A stretch of DNA of 64,000 bases, from positions 1 to 64,000 of the forward strand of contig NZ_JBEYUH010000008.1 of the NCBI RefSeq assembly GCF_040643435.1. Direction: 5' to 3'. The translations under genes were made by a program, and so were the position numbers. Position 1 is the first letter of the stretch; each line of letters begins with the position of its first letter. The notes under the pieces were generated by a model that saw nothing but the letters and a program-made list of their open reading frames with translations, was not told where the DNA came from and did no database searches. This DNA is from Rhodococcus sp040643435. Its GTDB lineage: Bacteria > Actinomycetota > Actinomycetes > Mycobacteriales > Mycobacteriaceae. This document shows, piece after piece, positions 1 through 8,473 of this stretch.

Positions 1-40
1 GCCAGATGGTTACCGAACCGGTCGCAGTCCTCCGCAAACG

Positions 41-86
41 ACATGATCGTCGCAACCTCTCGTTGAGAGTGTTGCGACGATCATGT
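41..86. terminator. Long hairpin downstream of rpsA
   Basis: Bases 41-56 are an exact reverse complement of 71-86 (16 bp). Within the loop, CTCT (57-60) pairs with AGAG (66-69), giving about 20 bp of stem with a 5-nt apical loop. It lies 45 bp beyond the rpsA stop codon. There is no T-run, which is usual for high-GC actinobacterial terminators. It is probably a bidirectional terminator between rpsA and whatever lies upstream of the window. Confidence 0.65.
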
Positions 87-130
87 GAACCCGCCGTGTG
101 GTGCGGGGCCGTCCGTGGGAACGATATCTA

Positions 131-1591
131 TCAGGCGTTGCCCGACAGCTTCTCGCGCAGAGCGGCGAGCTGGGCGTCGCTCGCGAGCGATCCGCCGCCG
201 GTCTCCGGTGCAGCCTCGGCACCCGACTCGGACGAGTAGTTGCCACCGGACGTGCCGGCTGCAGCCTCGGCGGCCTCGTCGGCAGCCATCTTCTCGATCT
301 GAGCGGTGTGCATCTTGTGGCGACGCTCGGCCTCCGCGTAGCGGGACTCCCACTCCTCGCGCTGCTTCTCGTAGCCCTCGAGCCATTCGTTGGTCTCGGG
401 GTCGAAGCCCTCGGGGAAGATGTAGTTGCCCTGCTCGTCGTAGCTGTCGGCCATGCCGTACTTCGACGGGTCGAACTCGGCGGTGTAGTCCTCGTTCGCC
501 TGCTTCAGCGACAGCGAGATACGACGACGCTCGAGGTCGATGTCGATGACCTTGACCATCGCGTCGTCGCCAACCGCAACGACCTGGTCCGGGACCTCGA
601 CGTGGCGCTCGGCCAGCTCGGAGATGTGGACGAGGCCCTCGATGCCCTCTTCGACGCGCACGAACGCACCGAACGGAACGAGCTTGGTGACCTTGCCCGG
701 CACGATCTGGCCGATCGCGTGGGTCCGGGCGAACTGACGCCAGGGATCTTCCTGGGTGGCCTTGAGCGACAGCGACACGCGCTCGCGATCGAGATCGACG
801 TCGAGAACCTCGACGGTGACCTCGGTGCCCACCTCGACGACCTCGGACGGGTGGTCGATGTGCTTCCAGGACAGCTCGGAGACGTGCACGAGGCCGTCGA
901 CACCGCCGAGATCGACGAACGCGCCGAAGTTGACGATGGAGGACACGACGCCCTTGCGGACCTGGCCCTTCTGGAGCTGGTGCAGGAACTCGCTGCGGAC
1001 CTCGGACTGGGTCTGCTCGAGCCATGCGCGGCGCGACAGGACCACGTTGTTGCGGTTCTTGTCGAGCTCGATGATCTTGGCCTCGATCTCCTTGCCGACG
1101 TACGGCTGGAGGTCGCGGACGCGACGCATCTCGACGAGCGAGGCGGGCAGGAAGCCGCGCAGGCCGATGTCGAGGATCAGGCCGCCCTTGACGACCTCGA
1201 TGACGGTGCCCTTGACGGCCTCGTCCTTCTCCTTGAGCTCCTCGATCGTGCCCCAGGCGCGCTCGTACTGCGCACGCTTCTTGGACAGGATCAGACGGCC
1301 TTCCTTGTCCTCCTTGGTGAGAACAAGAGCCTCGACCTCATCGCCCACCGACACGACCTCGTTGGGGTCGACATCGTGCTTGATGGAGAGCTCGCGGGAC
1401 GGGATGACGCCTTCGGTCTTGTAACCGATGTCGAGCAGCACCTCATCGCGATCGACCTTGACGATGGTGCCTTCGACGATGTCGCCATCGTTGAAGTACT
1501 TGATCGTGGCGTCGATGGCGGCGAGGAAATCCTCGGCGGAGCCGATGTCGTTGACGGCTACCTGCGGCGAGGTGACGGTGGTGGAGGCCAT
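131..1591 (-). CDS. rpsA: 30S ribosomal protein S1
   Basis: This 486-residue protein is ribosomal protein S1, which binds mRNA on the small subunit during initiation. Four S1 (OB-fold) repeats can be read at roughly residues 36-105, 123-190, 208-276 and 293-362; the third and fourth contain the typical FGAFV strand and the VHISEL/VHVSEL motif. The acidic and Ala/Gly-rich C-terminal tail and the length match mycobacterial RpsA (about 480 residues). The ATG at 1591 is followed by MASTTVTSPQVAVNDIGSAE, a typical actinobacterial S1 start. It transcribes away from the methyltransferase gene, and the 218-bp gap between them must hold both promoters. The neighbourhood of polA and pdtaR fits conserved Mycobacteriales gene order. 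Confidence 0.98.
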   Translation of the reverse strand: MASTTVTSPQVAVNDIGSAEDFLAAIDATIKYFNDGDIVEGTIVKVDRDEVLLDIGYKTEGVIPSRELSIKHDVDPNEVVSVGDEVEALVLTKEDKEGRLILSKKRAQYERAWGTIEELKEKDEAVKGTVIEVVKGGLILDIGLRGFLPASLVEMRRVRDLQPYVGKEIEAKIIELDKNRNNVVLSRRAWLEQTQSEVRSEFLHQLQKGQVRKGVVSSIVNFGAFVDLGGVDGLVHVSELSWKHIDHPSEVVEVGTEVTVEVLDVDLDRERVSLSLKATQEDPWRQFARTHAIGQIVPGKVTKLVPFGAFVRVEEGIEGLVHISELAERHVEVPDQVVAVGDDAMVKVIDIDLERRRISLSLKQANEDYTAEFDPSKYGMADSYDEQGNYIFPEGFDPETNEWLEGYEKQREEWESRYAEAERRHKMHTAQIEKMAADEAAEAAAGTSGGNYSSESGAEAAPETGGGSLASDAQLAALREKLSGNA

Positions 1592-1809
1592 GTGTTGAGT
1601 TGCTCCGGACGGGTTGATAGTCGGTTGGTCAAATGCGGTCGGGCACGTGAATCACTCACTGCGACAAGGCGATGCGCGAATCACGGCGAGCTACGTCGAT
1701 CGACCTCGGGCCGAACTGCGGACACTCGCGATCACCAGGCTACGCGCCCGGGGGGGAGCCGGGCAAACCGATGTCGTTGTGTCCACCCCGACCCACTAGT
1801 CTCGAGCAC

Positions 1810-2718
1810 ATGCCCGGCTCCGAGAACATCCCTGTTTCAGACCCCTCCGACGAGCCGACGGGAACCGACGACGACACCGGCCGGCATGCCGTCGCGGAAG
1901 CGATCCTCGGCGAGACCCGGGCGACCCGGACCCGGCTCGGCTCCCGTGAGAGCGAGCACGCCAACCGGGTGTGGTGGGACGCCGACACCGAGGACTACCA
2001 CCGCACCCACGGCGAATTCCTCGGCGTGGACTCCGCCGACGGGGAGTTCGTGTGGTGCCCCGAAGGTCTGCACGAGGCAGACGTGGAACTGCTCGGCCCG
2101 GTCGCCGGGCGCGACGTCCTCGAACTCGGGTGTGGTTCCGCCCCCTGCGCGCGCTGGCTGGCGGGACAGGGGGCCCGAGTGATCGGACTGGACATCTCGG
2201 CCGGGATGCTGCGACGCGGTCTGGCCGCGATGTCCACCTCCGGGCCGATCGTCCCGCTCGTGCAGGCCGGCGCCGAGAATTTGCCGTTCGCCGACGCGAG
2301 CTTCGACATCGTGTGTTCGGCGTTCGGCGCGGTGCCCTTCGCCGCCGACTCCGCCCGTGTCATGCGCGAAGTCGCACGGGTGCTGCGGCCCGGCGGACGA
2401 TGGGTATTCTCGGTGAACCACCCGATGCGGTGGATCTTCCCCGACGACCCGGGTGAGCAGGGCCTGATCGCGATGTTCCCCTACTTCGACCGGACCCCTT
2501 ACGTCGAGGTCGACCCGACGGGTCGCGCGACCTACGCCGAGCATCACCGCACCGTGGGAGATCGGGTGCGCGAGCTCGTCGCCGCAGGTCTCGAGGTCTA
2601 CGACATCGTCGAGCCCGAATGGCCCGAGCATCTGGACCGCGAGTGGGGGCAGTGGAGCCCGCTGCGCGGCTCCATCTTCCCCGGCACCGCCATCTTCTGC
2701 AGCCGTAAACCCGGCTGA
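1810..2718 (+). CDS. Class I SAM-dependent methyltransferase
   Basis: A 302-residue protein with a Rossmann-type methyltransferase core. SAM motif I reads LELGCGSAPCARWL, followed by GARVIGLDIS for motif II and a later LRPGGRWVFSVNHP block typical of UbiE/Methyltransf_11 proteins. The ATG at 1810 is preferred over the upstream in-frame codons because the sequence from there (MPGSENIP) continues into the conserved region; no strong ribosome site is visible. Substrate unknown. Homologues beside rpsA are common in Mycobacteriales (from memory), but the context gives no pathway. Confidence 0.88.
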   Translation: MPGSENIPVSDPSDEPTGTDDDTGRHAVAEAILGETRATRTRLGSRESEHANRVWWDADTEDYHRTHGEFLGVDSADGEFVWCPEGLHEADVELLGPVAGRDVLELGCGSAPCARWLAGQGARVIGLDISAGMLRRGLAAMSTSGPIVPLVQAGAENLPFADASFDIVCSAFGAVPFAADSARVMREVARVLRPGGRWVFSVNHPMRWIFPDDPGEQGLIAMFPYFDRTPYVEVDPTGRATYAEHHRTVGDRVRELVAAGLEVYDIVEPEWPEHLDREWGQWSPLRGSIFPGTAIFCSRKPG

Positions 2719-2724
2719 GCCGGG
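2710..2724. terminator. Hairpin enclosing the methyltransferase stop codon
   Basis: CCCGGC (2710-2715) and GCCGGG (2719-2724) form a perfect 6-bp stem whose 3-nt loop is the TGA stop codon of the methyltransferase. The convergent ABC-transporter gene ends at 2727. It is probably a compact two-way terminator; short stem, so moderate confidence. Confidence 0.45.
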
Positions 2725-2726
2725 CA

Positions 2727-3500
2727 TCACAGCAACCGGGACAGGAACTCCCGGGTGCGGCTCTCCTTCGGGTCGGCGAGCACCGTGCGGGGATCACCGG
2801 ACTCGACGACCACGCCGTCGTCCATGAACACCAGCTGGTCGGCGACTTCCCGCGCGAATCCCATCTCGTGGGTGACCACGACCATCGTCATGCCTCCCTC
2901 GGCGAGATCGCGCATCACCGCGAGCACCTCACCGACGAGTTCGGGGTCGAGGGCGGAGGTGGGCTCGTCGAACAGCATGAGCTTGGGGTCCATGGCGAGC
3001 GCGCGGGCGATCGCCACGCGCTGCTGCTGTCCACCCGAGAGCTGGGCGGGATAAGCGTCGACCTTGTCGGCCAGTCCCACCCGTGCCAGCAGATCCCGCG
3101 CCTTCTCGATGGCGACGTCACGGTCGACCTTCTTCACGAGGATCGGTGCCTCGACGACGTTCTCCAGCACGCTGCGGTGCGGGAACAGATTGAAATGCTG
3201 GAACACCATGCCGATGTCGCGCCGTTGCCGCGCGGCGACCCGCGGATGGAGTTCGTAGAGTTTCGATCCGCGCTCGGCGTAGCCGACGAGCTCGCCGTCG
3301 ACGTACAGGCGACCGGCATCGACGCGTTCGAGGTGGTTGATGCATCTGAGGAAGGTCGACTTGCCCGATCCGGACGGGCCGATCAGGCACGTGACCTGGC
3401 CTCGCCCGACCTCGAGCGAGATGCCCTTGAGCACCTTGACTGCACCGAAGCTCTTGCAGACCCGATCGGCCCGCACCATCGGCGTGTCGACGGACGTCAT
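2727..3500 (-). CDS. Polar amino-acid ABC transporter, ATP-binding protein
   Basis: This 257-residue nucleotide-binding subunit powers a polar amino-acid importer (GlnQ/HisP type). Walker A is GPSGSGKS, the signature is LSGGQQQRVAIARAL and Walker B ends LMLFDEPTSALDPEL; the H-loop reads VVVTHEMGFA, characteristic of amino-acid importers. The ATG at 3500 overlaps the permease stop codon (ATGA at 3497-3500), so the two are translationally coupled. It is the last gene of a three-gene operon: binding protein, permease, ATPase. The transported amino acid cannot be read from sequence; glutamate, glutamine and related polar amino acids are the family norm. Confidence 0.94.
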   Translation of the reverse strand: MTSVDTPMVRADRVCKSFGAVKVLKGISLEVGRGQVTCLIGPSGSGKSTFLRCINHLERVDAGRLYVDGELVGYAERGSKLYELHPRVAARQRRDIGMVFQHFNLFPHRSVLENVVEAPILVKKVDRDVAIEKARDLLARVGLADKVDAYPAQLSGGQQQRVAIARALAMDPKLMLFDEPTSALDPELVGEVLAVMRDLAEGGMTMVVVTHEMGFAREVADQLVFMDDGVVVESGDPRTVLADPKESRTREFLSRLL

Positions 3501-4483
3501 AGATGTTCCTCCCCGGGTGCGCCGGGCTTCGGCGTCGGTTTGCCGGCCTCGGTGACCGGTGCGTTCTGTGCGTCGGCGAGTGCCTGCAGCTGACGTGCGG
3601 TGAGCTGCCGGCTCAACCCCTTCGAGTAGTACCGTTCGAGGTAGTACTGGCCGATCATGAGGATGCTGGTGATCGCGAGGTACCAGGTGGCCGCGACGAG
3701 AAGCAGCGGGATCGGCTGGAAGTTCGCCCCCGAGATGTCGCGCGCCCGTCCGTACAGTTCGAGGCTGTAGGGCACCGCAGCGACGAGCGAGGTCGTCTTG
3801 AGCATGCTGATGAGCTCGTTGCCGGTGGGCGGGATGATCACCCGCATCGCCTGCGGGAGCACGGTGCGGCGGATCGTCTGCGACCACGACATCCCGAGTG
3901 CGGTGGACGCCTCGACCTGCCCTTCGGGCACGGACGTGATGCCGGCCCGCACGATCTCCGCCATGTACGCCGCCTCGTTGAGCGCCAGGCCGATGACGGC
4001 GAACAGGAACGCCGCGTTCAGGCCCTGCACGTCGATGTGGACGAACTGGTGGACGAACGGGATCCCGAGGTCGATCTGCTTGTAGATCGACGGGAACAAT
4101 CCCCACAGCACGAGCTGCACGTATACGGGGGTGCCGCGGAAGATCCACAGATAGAGCCAGGCGACCGAGCGCAGCACCGGATTCGGGGACAGTCGCATCA
4201 CGGCCAGCACCACGCCCAGCGCCACGGCGATGACCATTGCGAGGACCGTCAGTTGCACGGTCTTCCAGGCGGCGGCGGTGATGCGACGGTCGAACAGGTA
4301 CTGGACGTAGATGTCCCAGCGGTAGGCCTCGTTGGTCGCCGCGCCCCATGCGAACAGCCCGAGGGCGATCAGGATGATCGCGCCGGCGATCCATCGTCCC
4401 GGATGCCGCAGGGGTACTGCACGTATCGGTTCCGGTTCGTCCGGTCGCGGTTCCGCGGATCTCGCGGACGTGGACTCGCTCAT
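3497..4483 (-). CDS. Polar amino-acid ABC transporter permease
   Basis: A 328-residue membrane protein of the HisMQ/GlnP family. The N-terminal cytoplasmic stretch runs to about residue 30, followed by a transmembrane segment (IAGAIILIALGLFAWG). The core contains the family-specific RGTPVYVQL block and the EAA loop (EIVRAGITSVPEGQVEASTALGMSW) that docks on the ATPase. It has a Pro-rich C-terminal tail of about 30 residues. It starts 11 bp after the binding-protein gene ends and overlaps the ATPase gene by 4 bp. A single permease gene implies a homodimeric channel. Confidence 0.93.
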   Translation of the reverse strand: MSESTSARSAEPRPDEPEPIRAVPLRHPGRWIAGAIILIALGLFAWGAATNEAYRWDIYVQYLFDRRITAAAWKTVQLTVLAMVIAVALGVVLAVMRLSPNPVLRSVAWLYLWIFRGTPVYVQLVLWGLFPSIYKQIDLGIPFVHQFVHIDVQGLNAAFLFAVIGLALNEAAYMAEIVRAGITSVPEGQVEASTALGMSWSQTIRRTVLPQAMRVIIPPTGNELISMLKTTSLVAAVPYSLELYGRARDISGANFQPIPLLLVAATWYLAITSILMIGQYYLERYYSKGLSRQLTARQLQALADAQNAPVTEAGKPTPKPGAPGEEHL

Positions 4484-4494
4484 GGTTCCCTCTC

Positions 4495-5421
4495 TCAGCT
4501 CGTCGCGCCGTTGATCTGCGACCTGGTGATCGTGCCGTCCTCCATGCCCCAGCGGGCGGCGATCTCGCCGTAGGCACCGGAATCGATCAGGTACTGCATC
4601 GCCTGCTGCAGCACGGGAGCGAACGGCGAACCCTTGGCGACGACGAATCCGTAGGGCGCGGCGTCGAAGATCTCACCCGCCGGTTCGAGGCGTCCTTCGC
4701 TGCGGGAGATGACGTAGGCCGTGACCGGAGAGTCTGCGGACAGCGCGTCCACCCGGCCGAGAATCAGAGCGTTCGCGGCCTCGTCCTGGCTGTCGTACTT
4801 GACCTTGTCGATGGGCGGGAGCCCGCGAGCGACGCACTCCTCGCTCTTGGCCGGGACCTCCTCGATGTCCTCGATGGTCGTGGTCTGCACCGCGACTCGC
4901 AGGCCGCACGCGTTGTCGGGGTCGACGGGCTCGCCGGTGCGCTGCGCCCACTGCACACCGGCGCTGTAATAGGTGACGAAGTCGACGGATTCCTCTCGTT
5001 CCTTCGTGTCGGTGAAGGACGACGATCCCATCTCGAAGGTTCCGGCCTGGACCGCGGGGATGATCCGGTCGAAGTCCGATTCGTCGAAGACCGCCGTCAG
5101 CCCGAGGACGTCACCGAGGGCCTGGACGAGTTCGACGCCGAAGCCGACGATGGTTCCGTCGTCGTCCTTGAACTCGTTGGGGGCATACGGGACGTTCACC
5201 CCGACCTCGAGGGTTCCGCCGTCGGCGATGTCGGGGGGCACCTGATCTGCGACTGCGTCGACCTTCTCCGCCCGGATGCGCTCGCCCGGTGGGATCGTCG
5301 ACTCCGTGTTGACCACGCACCCGGCCGTGAGGGCGAGCACGACCGCCCCTCCCGCCAGCACGGCCGACGTCCGGACACGACCGCGACCGGACGCTCGGCG
5401 GGTGTGCACTGCTCGATTCAC
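4495..5421 (-). CDS. Polar amino-acid ABC transporter, substrate-binding lipoprotein
   Basis: A 308-residue extracellular solute-binding protein, family 3. The GTG at 5421 (protein starts VNRAVHTRRASG) gives a clear lipoprotein signal: a basic N-terminus, a hydrophobic stretch and the lipobox LTAGC. The mature protein has the family hallmarks GTLEVGVNVPYAPNEF near the start and FDRIIPAVQAGTFE in lobe 2. Codons further upstream extend the frame but destroy the signal-peptide layout. First gene of the operon with the permease and ATPase. Confidence 0.92.
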   Translation of the reverse strand: MNRAVHTRRASGRGRVRTSAVLAGGAVVLALTAGCVVNTESTIPPGERIRAEKVDAVADQVPPDIADGGTLEVGVNVPYAPNEFKDDDGTIVGFGVELVQALGDVLGLTAVFDESDFDRIIPAVQAGTFEMGSSSFTDTKEREESVDFVTYYSAGVQWAQRTGEPVDPDNACGLRVAVQTTTIEDIEEVPAKSEECVARGLPPIDKVKYDSQDEAANALILGRVDALSADSPVTAYVISRSEGRLEPAGEIFDAAPYGFVVAKGSPFAPVLQQAMQYLIDSGAYGEIAARWGMEDGTITRSQINGATS

Positions 5422-5467
5422 AGTCGCACAGTATCCAACCGGGGGTGGGGGCGAATGCAACTTGCGT

Positions 5468-6556
5468 TCAGCCCCCGAGGCGTGCGACCACCCCGGTTGT
5501 GAACTCCGCCGTCGACGCCGTGCCACCGAGGTCGGCGGTGGCGATGCCCGCCGCGACCGTGGTGCGGACGGCGTCCTCGATGCGGCGGGCGGCTGCGGAG
5601 AAGCCGATGTCGACACGAGCGCCGAGGCGGTCGAGAAGCATTGCCGCGGAAAGCATCAGCGCGATGGGATCGGCGCGCCCCTGCCCCGCGATGTCCGGTG
5701 CGGCGCCGTGCGCGGCCTGCGCCATGGCCTTGGTGCGCGAGGCGTTGATCGATGCGGCGGTGCCGAGCGAGCCGGACAGTTCGGCGGCGAGATCCGACAG
5801 GATGTCGCCGAACATGTTCTCCGTCACGATGACATCGAACTCGTCGCCTCGACGCACGAGCAGTGCGGCCATCGCATCGACGTGCTGGTCGTCGACGGTG
5901 ACCCCCGGATAGAGACGCCCTACCTCTCGGCACACGTCGCGGAACAGACCCGTCGTGAGAGCGAGCACGTTCGCCTTGTGGACGATGGTGACGTGTTTGC
6001 GGCGCCGCGAGGCAAGGTCGAAAGCGGTGTGGGCGATGCGTTCGCAGGCGGCACGGGTGATGACTCCGATCGCGAGCGCCAAATCGGGCGTGGGCATGAA
6101 TTCGCCGCTGCCGACGGCCATGTTGCGGTCGGCGTAGAAGCCTTCGGTGTTCTCGCGGACGACGACGAGATCCATCTTCGGCGAGAGGGCCGGTGCTCCC
6201 GGCAACGCGCAGGCCGGACGGATGTTCGCGTACAGGTCGAAGTGCTTGCGGATCCGTCCGCCGGGGGTGAGCTGTCCGCGGAACTCCGGCGGGTACGAGG
6301 CACTGTCGTGAGGACCGAGGATCCACGCGTCGAGGCCGGCGAGGGCGTCCAGGGTCACCTGCGGCAGCGGGCTGCCGTGGGTGTGGATCGCGGTGGCGCC
6401 CACGGGCAGCGGTACCCAGTCGATCGCCGCTCCCCCGGCTGTTGCGACCGCCGCATCGACGACAGTGCGGGTGGCCGGAACGATCTCGGGACCTATGCCG
6501 TCTCCTTCGAGAAGACCGATGCGGTGGCTCCGAGGTGTTGCGGTGGCGTCGGTCAC
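5468..6556 (-). CDS. Isocitrate/isopropylmalate-family dehydrogenase
   Basis: A 362-residue member of the beta-decarboxylating dehydrogenase family (LeuB, isocitrate, homoisocitrate, tartrate dehydrogenases), which oxidise (2R)-malate-type substrates with NAD(P)+ and lose CO2. Visible motifs are GLLEGDGIGPEI at the N-terminus, the substrate Arg/Tyr region VVRENTEGFYADRN, the catalytic Lys in HKANVLALT, and the metal-binding NMFGDILSDLAAEL block. The insertion ENTEGFYADR is more like isocitrate, homoisocitrate or tartrate dehydrogenases than classical LeuB, so a leucine role is uncertain. Start at ATG 6556, 19 bp from the divergent 2H phosphoesterase start. Confidence 0.85.
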   Translation of the reverse strand: MTDATATPRSHRIGLLEGDGIGPEIVPATRTVVDAAVATAGGAAIDWVPLPVGATAIHTHGSPLPQVTLDALAGLDAWILGPHDSASYPPEFRGQLTPGGRIRKHFDLYANIRPACALPGAPALSPKMDLVVVRENTEGFYADRNMAVGSGEFMPTPDLALAIGVITRAACERIAHTAFDLASRRRKHVTIVHKANVLALTTGLFRDVCREVGRLYPGVTVDDQHVDAMAALLVRRGDEFDVIVTENMFGDILSDLAAELSGSLGTAASINASRTKAMAQAAHGAAPDIAGQGRADPIALMLSAAMLLDRLGARVDIGFSAAARRIEDAVRTTVAAGIATADLGGTASTAEFTTGVVARLGG

Positions 6557-6575
6557 CCGATCATCATTGCCTACC

Positions 6576-7097
6576 GTGGTCCAATCGGTGGAACTCCTCC
6601 TCGACGCCCCACTCGATGCGGCGGTGCGGGACGAGTGGGCCCGCCTGCTCGACGCAGGTATCCACCACAGTCAAGGGCGCGTCCGGTCCGAATCCAACAG
6701 ACCGCACGTGACGCTGTTCGTCGCCCGGATACTGCCGCCCGAACTCGAGGACGCGACACGGGCGGCGATCACGGTACGACGGCTCAGCCTGCGACTGGGG
6801 GGTGTAGTGGTCTTCGGTGGACGGTACGCAACGCTGGCCCGCACGGTCGTGCCGTCGATCGAACTGCTCGAGCTGCACGCGCGGATCTTCGAGGTGCTCG
6901 CGGGGTGCTCCGGTGTCCCGGAGCACATCCGGCCGGGTGAGTGGACACCGCACGTCACCCTCGCGCGGCGGGTGCCGGCAGCGCGGGTCGGGGCGGCCGT
7001 GATCGCGGCTCAGACTCCCGAACGGCAACTGGCCGGGTCGAGCGCGGGGGTGCGGCGCTGGGACGGCGAGGCGAAGCGGGAGTGGTTGCTCACCTGA
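6576..7097 (+). CDS. 2H phosphoesterase (2'-5' RNA ligase/ThpR-like)
   Basis: A 173-residue protein with the two HxT motifs that define 2H phosphoesterases, RPHVTLFVAR and TPHVTLARRV, spaced about 85 residues apart. The family hydrolyses or ligates 2',3'-cyclic phosphates or 2'-5' bonds; the actual substrate is unknown. The GTG at 6576 (VVQSVELLLDAP) places the conserved strand at the N-terminus. It diverges from the dehydrogenase gene with only 19 bp between starts, so promoters must overlap the coding ends. It converges on the small gene at 7115; CTGAGC/GCTCAG (7094-7118) spans both stop codons and may end transcription both ways. Confidence 0.8.
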   Translation: MVQSVELLLDAPLDAAVRDEWARLLDAGIHHSQGRVRSESNRPHVTLFVARILPPELEDATRAAITVRRLSLRLGGVVVFGGRYATLARTVVPSIELLELHARIFEVLAGCSGVPEHIRPGEWTPHVTLARRVPAARVGAAVIAAQTPERQLAGSSAGVRRWDGEAKREWLLT

Positions 7098-7114
7098 GCG
7101 GTGGGCGGCCGAGC

Positions 7115-7234
7115 TCAGAAGCGGAAGTCGCCGAACTGCGTCACTTCCCGATGAGTGTCGGGCGTGCGTCCGGTGAGCGCGAGCACGTCGAGGAGAAGGA
7201 AGGTCACCAGGAGCACGAAGACCAGCAGGATCAT
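7115..7234 (-). CDS. 39-residue single-span membrane protein
   Basis: A small reading frame of 39 residues. Residues 2-20 (ILLVFVLLVTFLLLDVLAL) form one transmembrane helix and the remaining 19 residues (TGRTPDTHREVTQFGDFRF) are a polar tail. The ATG at 7234 is preceded by a weak purine-rich stretch. It is divergent from the GlxA regulator, and the shared 92-bp promoter holds an inverted repeat (7271-7305). The hydrophobic pattern and the position suggest a real gene, possibly the regulator's target, but there is no recognised family. Confidence 0.5.
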   Translation of the reverse strand: MILLVFVLLVTFLLLDVLALTGRTPDTHREVTQFGDFRF

Positions 7235-7270
7235 GCTTCGAGCCTGCTGCCTCGCGAGCGCGCCCGACAG

Positions 7271-7305
7271 TGGCAGAATTGTCGGAAAGCATCGTTTTTC
7301 TGCCA
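7271..7305. promoter_or_regulatory. Probable GlxA/AraC operator: inverted repeat TGGCAGAA-N19-TTCTGCCA
   Basis: TGGCAGAA (7271-7278) is perfectly mirrored by TTCTGCCA (7298-7305) in the divergent region between the 39-residue membrane protein gene and the GlxA-type regulator. The half-site begins with TGGC, the same core as the published consensus for AdpA, an AraC-type GATase regulator of the same architecture. The repeat ends 21 bp before the regulator start, consistent with autoregulation. The assignment is inferred. Confidence 0.55.
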
Positions 7306-7326
7306 TCGAGCTGTCACACTGGTTCC

Positions 7327-8334
7327 GTGTCCGGAACAACGGCAACCACCGGCAGGCTCGAGAAGGTGGCCGTCCCCCTCCTTCCCTGCGTGGAGACGTT
7401 CGAACTCGGTGTGGCATGCGAGGTGTTCGGTTTCGACCGGTCCGACGACGGCCTGCCCACCTACGACTTCCGCCTCGTCGCAACAACGGCAGAACCTGTG
7501 CGGACCCGGTTCGGATTCACCATCGACGCGCCCCACGCCCTCGATGCCCTCGACGACGCCGACCTGATCCTGCTGCCGGCCGTGGACGGCGGGGCCCCGG
7601 GCCTCGACGACGAGCGCCTCGAACCGTTCTTCGCGAAACTTCGCGCGGCGGTCGACCGCGGCACGCGCGTGGCGAGCATGTGCACCGGGGCGTTCGTGCT
7701 CGGGGCCGCAGGACTGCTCGACGGGCGGCGCTGCACGACCCACTGGAGGCATGCGGAACGCCTCTCCCGGATGTACCCGAGGGCGCAGGTCGACCGGGAC
7801 GTGCTCTACGTCGACGACCACCCGGTTCTCACGTCCGCAGGCACCGCCGCCGCCATCGACCTGTGCCTGCACATCGTGCGCACCGCGCAGGGATCCCACG
7901 TGGCGAACACGATCGCCCGGCGCATGGTCGTACCGCCGCACCGCGACGGCGGACAGGCGCAGTACGTCGCGATGCCGCTGCCGGAATGCGAGGACGAGTC
8001 GCTCGCGCCCCTGCTCGACTGGATGAGTGCGCATCTCGATCAGGAACTTCCGGTGGCCGCGCTCGCCCAGAAGGCACACATGTCGCCGCGCACGTTCGCG
8101 CGCCGCTTCGTGGCGGAGGTCGGGGTCACACCCGCCCGCTGGCTCCGCGACCAGCGTGTGCTGGCCGCCCAGCGACTGCTCGAGGAGACGGACCTGCCCG
8201 TCGACGTGGTGGCCGATCGTGTCGGTTTCGGCGCCGCTGCCGTGCTGCGTCAGCATTTCCTGCGCCTGCGGCAGACCACCCCGCAGGCCTACCGCCGCAC
8301 CTTCCGCCGTCCCGGCGCACCGGTGGGCGTGTGA
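7327..8334 (+). CDS. GlxA-family transcriptional regulator (DJ-1/PfpI + AraC HTH)
   Basis: A 335-residue protein. The N-terminal half is a DJ-1/PfpI glutamine-amidotransferase-like domain (VAVPLLPCVETFELGVACEVFGFD; nucleophile-elbow region VASMCTGAFVLGAAGLLDG), and the C-terminal about 100 residues are an AraC-type double helix-turn-helix (LAQKAHMSPRTFARRF and VADRVGFGAAAVLRQHF). Such proteins (GlxA, FtrA, AdpA type) are usually transcription activators that sense unknown metabolites. The GTG at 7327 fits the domain start; an in-frame GTG at 7270 would lie upstream of the operator-like repeat and is less likely. Target genes are unknown; the adjacent inverted repeat suggests self-control and control of the 39-residue gene. 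Confidence 0.88.
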   Translation: MSGTTATTGRLEKVAVPLLPCVETFELGVACEVFGFDRSDDGLPTYDFRLVATTAEPVRTRFGFTIDAPHALDALDDADLILLPAVDGGAPGLDDERLEPFFAKLRAAVDRGTRVASMCTGAFVLGAAGLLDGRRCTTHWRHAERLSRMYPRAQVDRDVLYVDDHPVLTSAGTAAAIDLCLHIVRTAQGSHVANTIARRMVVPPHRDGGQAQYVAMPLPECEDESLAPLLDWMSAHLDQELPVAALAQKAHMSPRTFARRFVAEVGVTPARWLRDQRVLAAQRLLEETDLPVDVVADRVGFGAAAVLRQHFLRLRQTTPQAYRRTFRRPGAPVGV

Positions 8335-8473
8335 CGCATCCCTCCGTTCGGCGCTCTCGATGCCTCCCCCGAAGATGTGCCGTCACGTAGCGTGGCGGAA
8401 GGAAGACGTAACGGGAAGAAACGACGGCGGCCGGATGTTGGATCCGTCGACACGCCCGACCGAAAGGATTTCC

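Noticed and set aside
98..2182. 694-codon plus-strand frame over rpsA
   Set aside because: Antisense of rpsA that runs on into the methyltransferase gene in another frame; no start signal and no domain.
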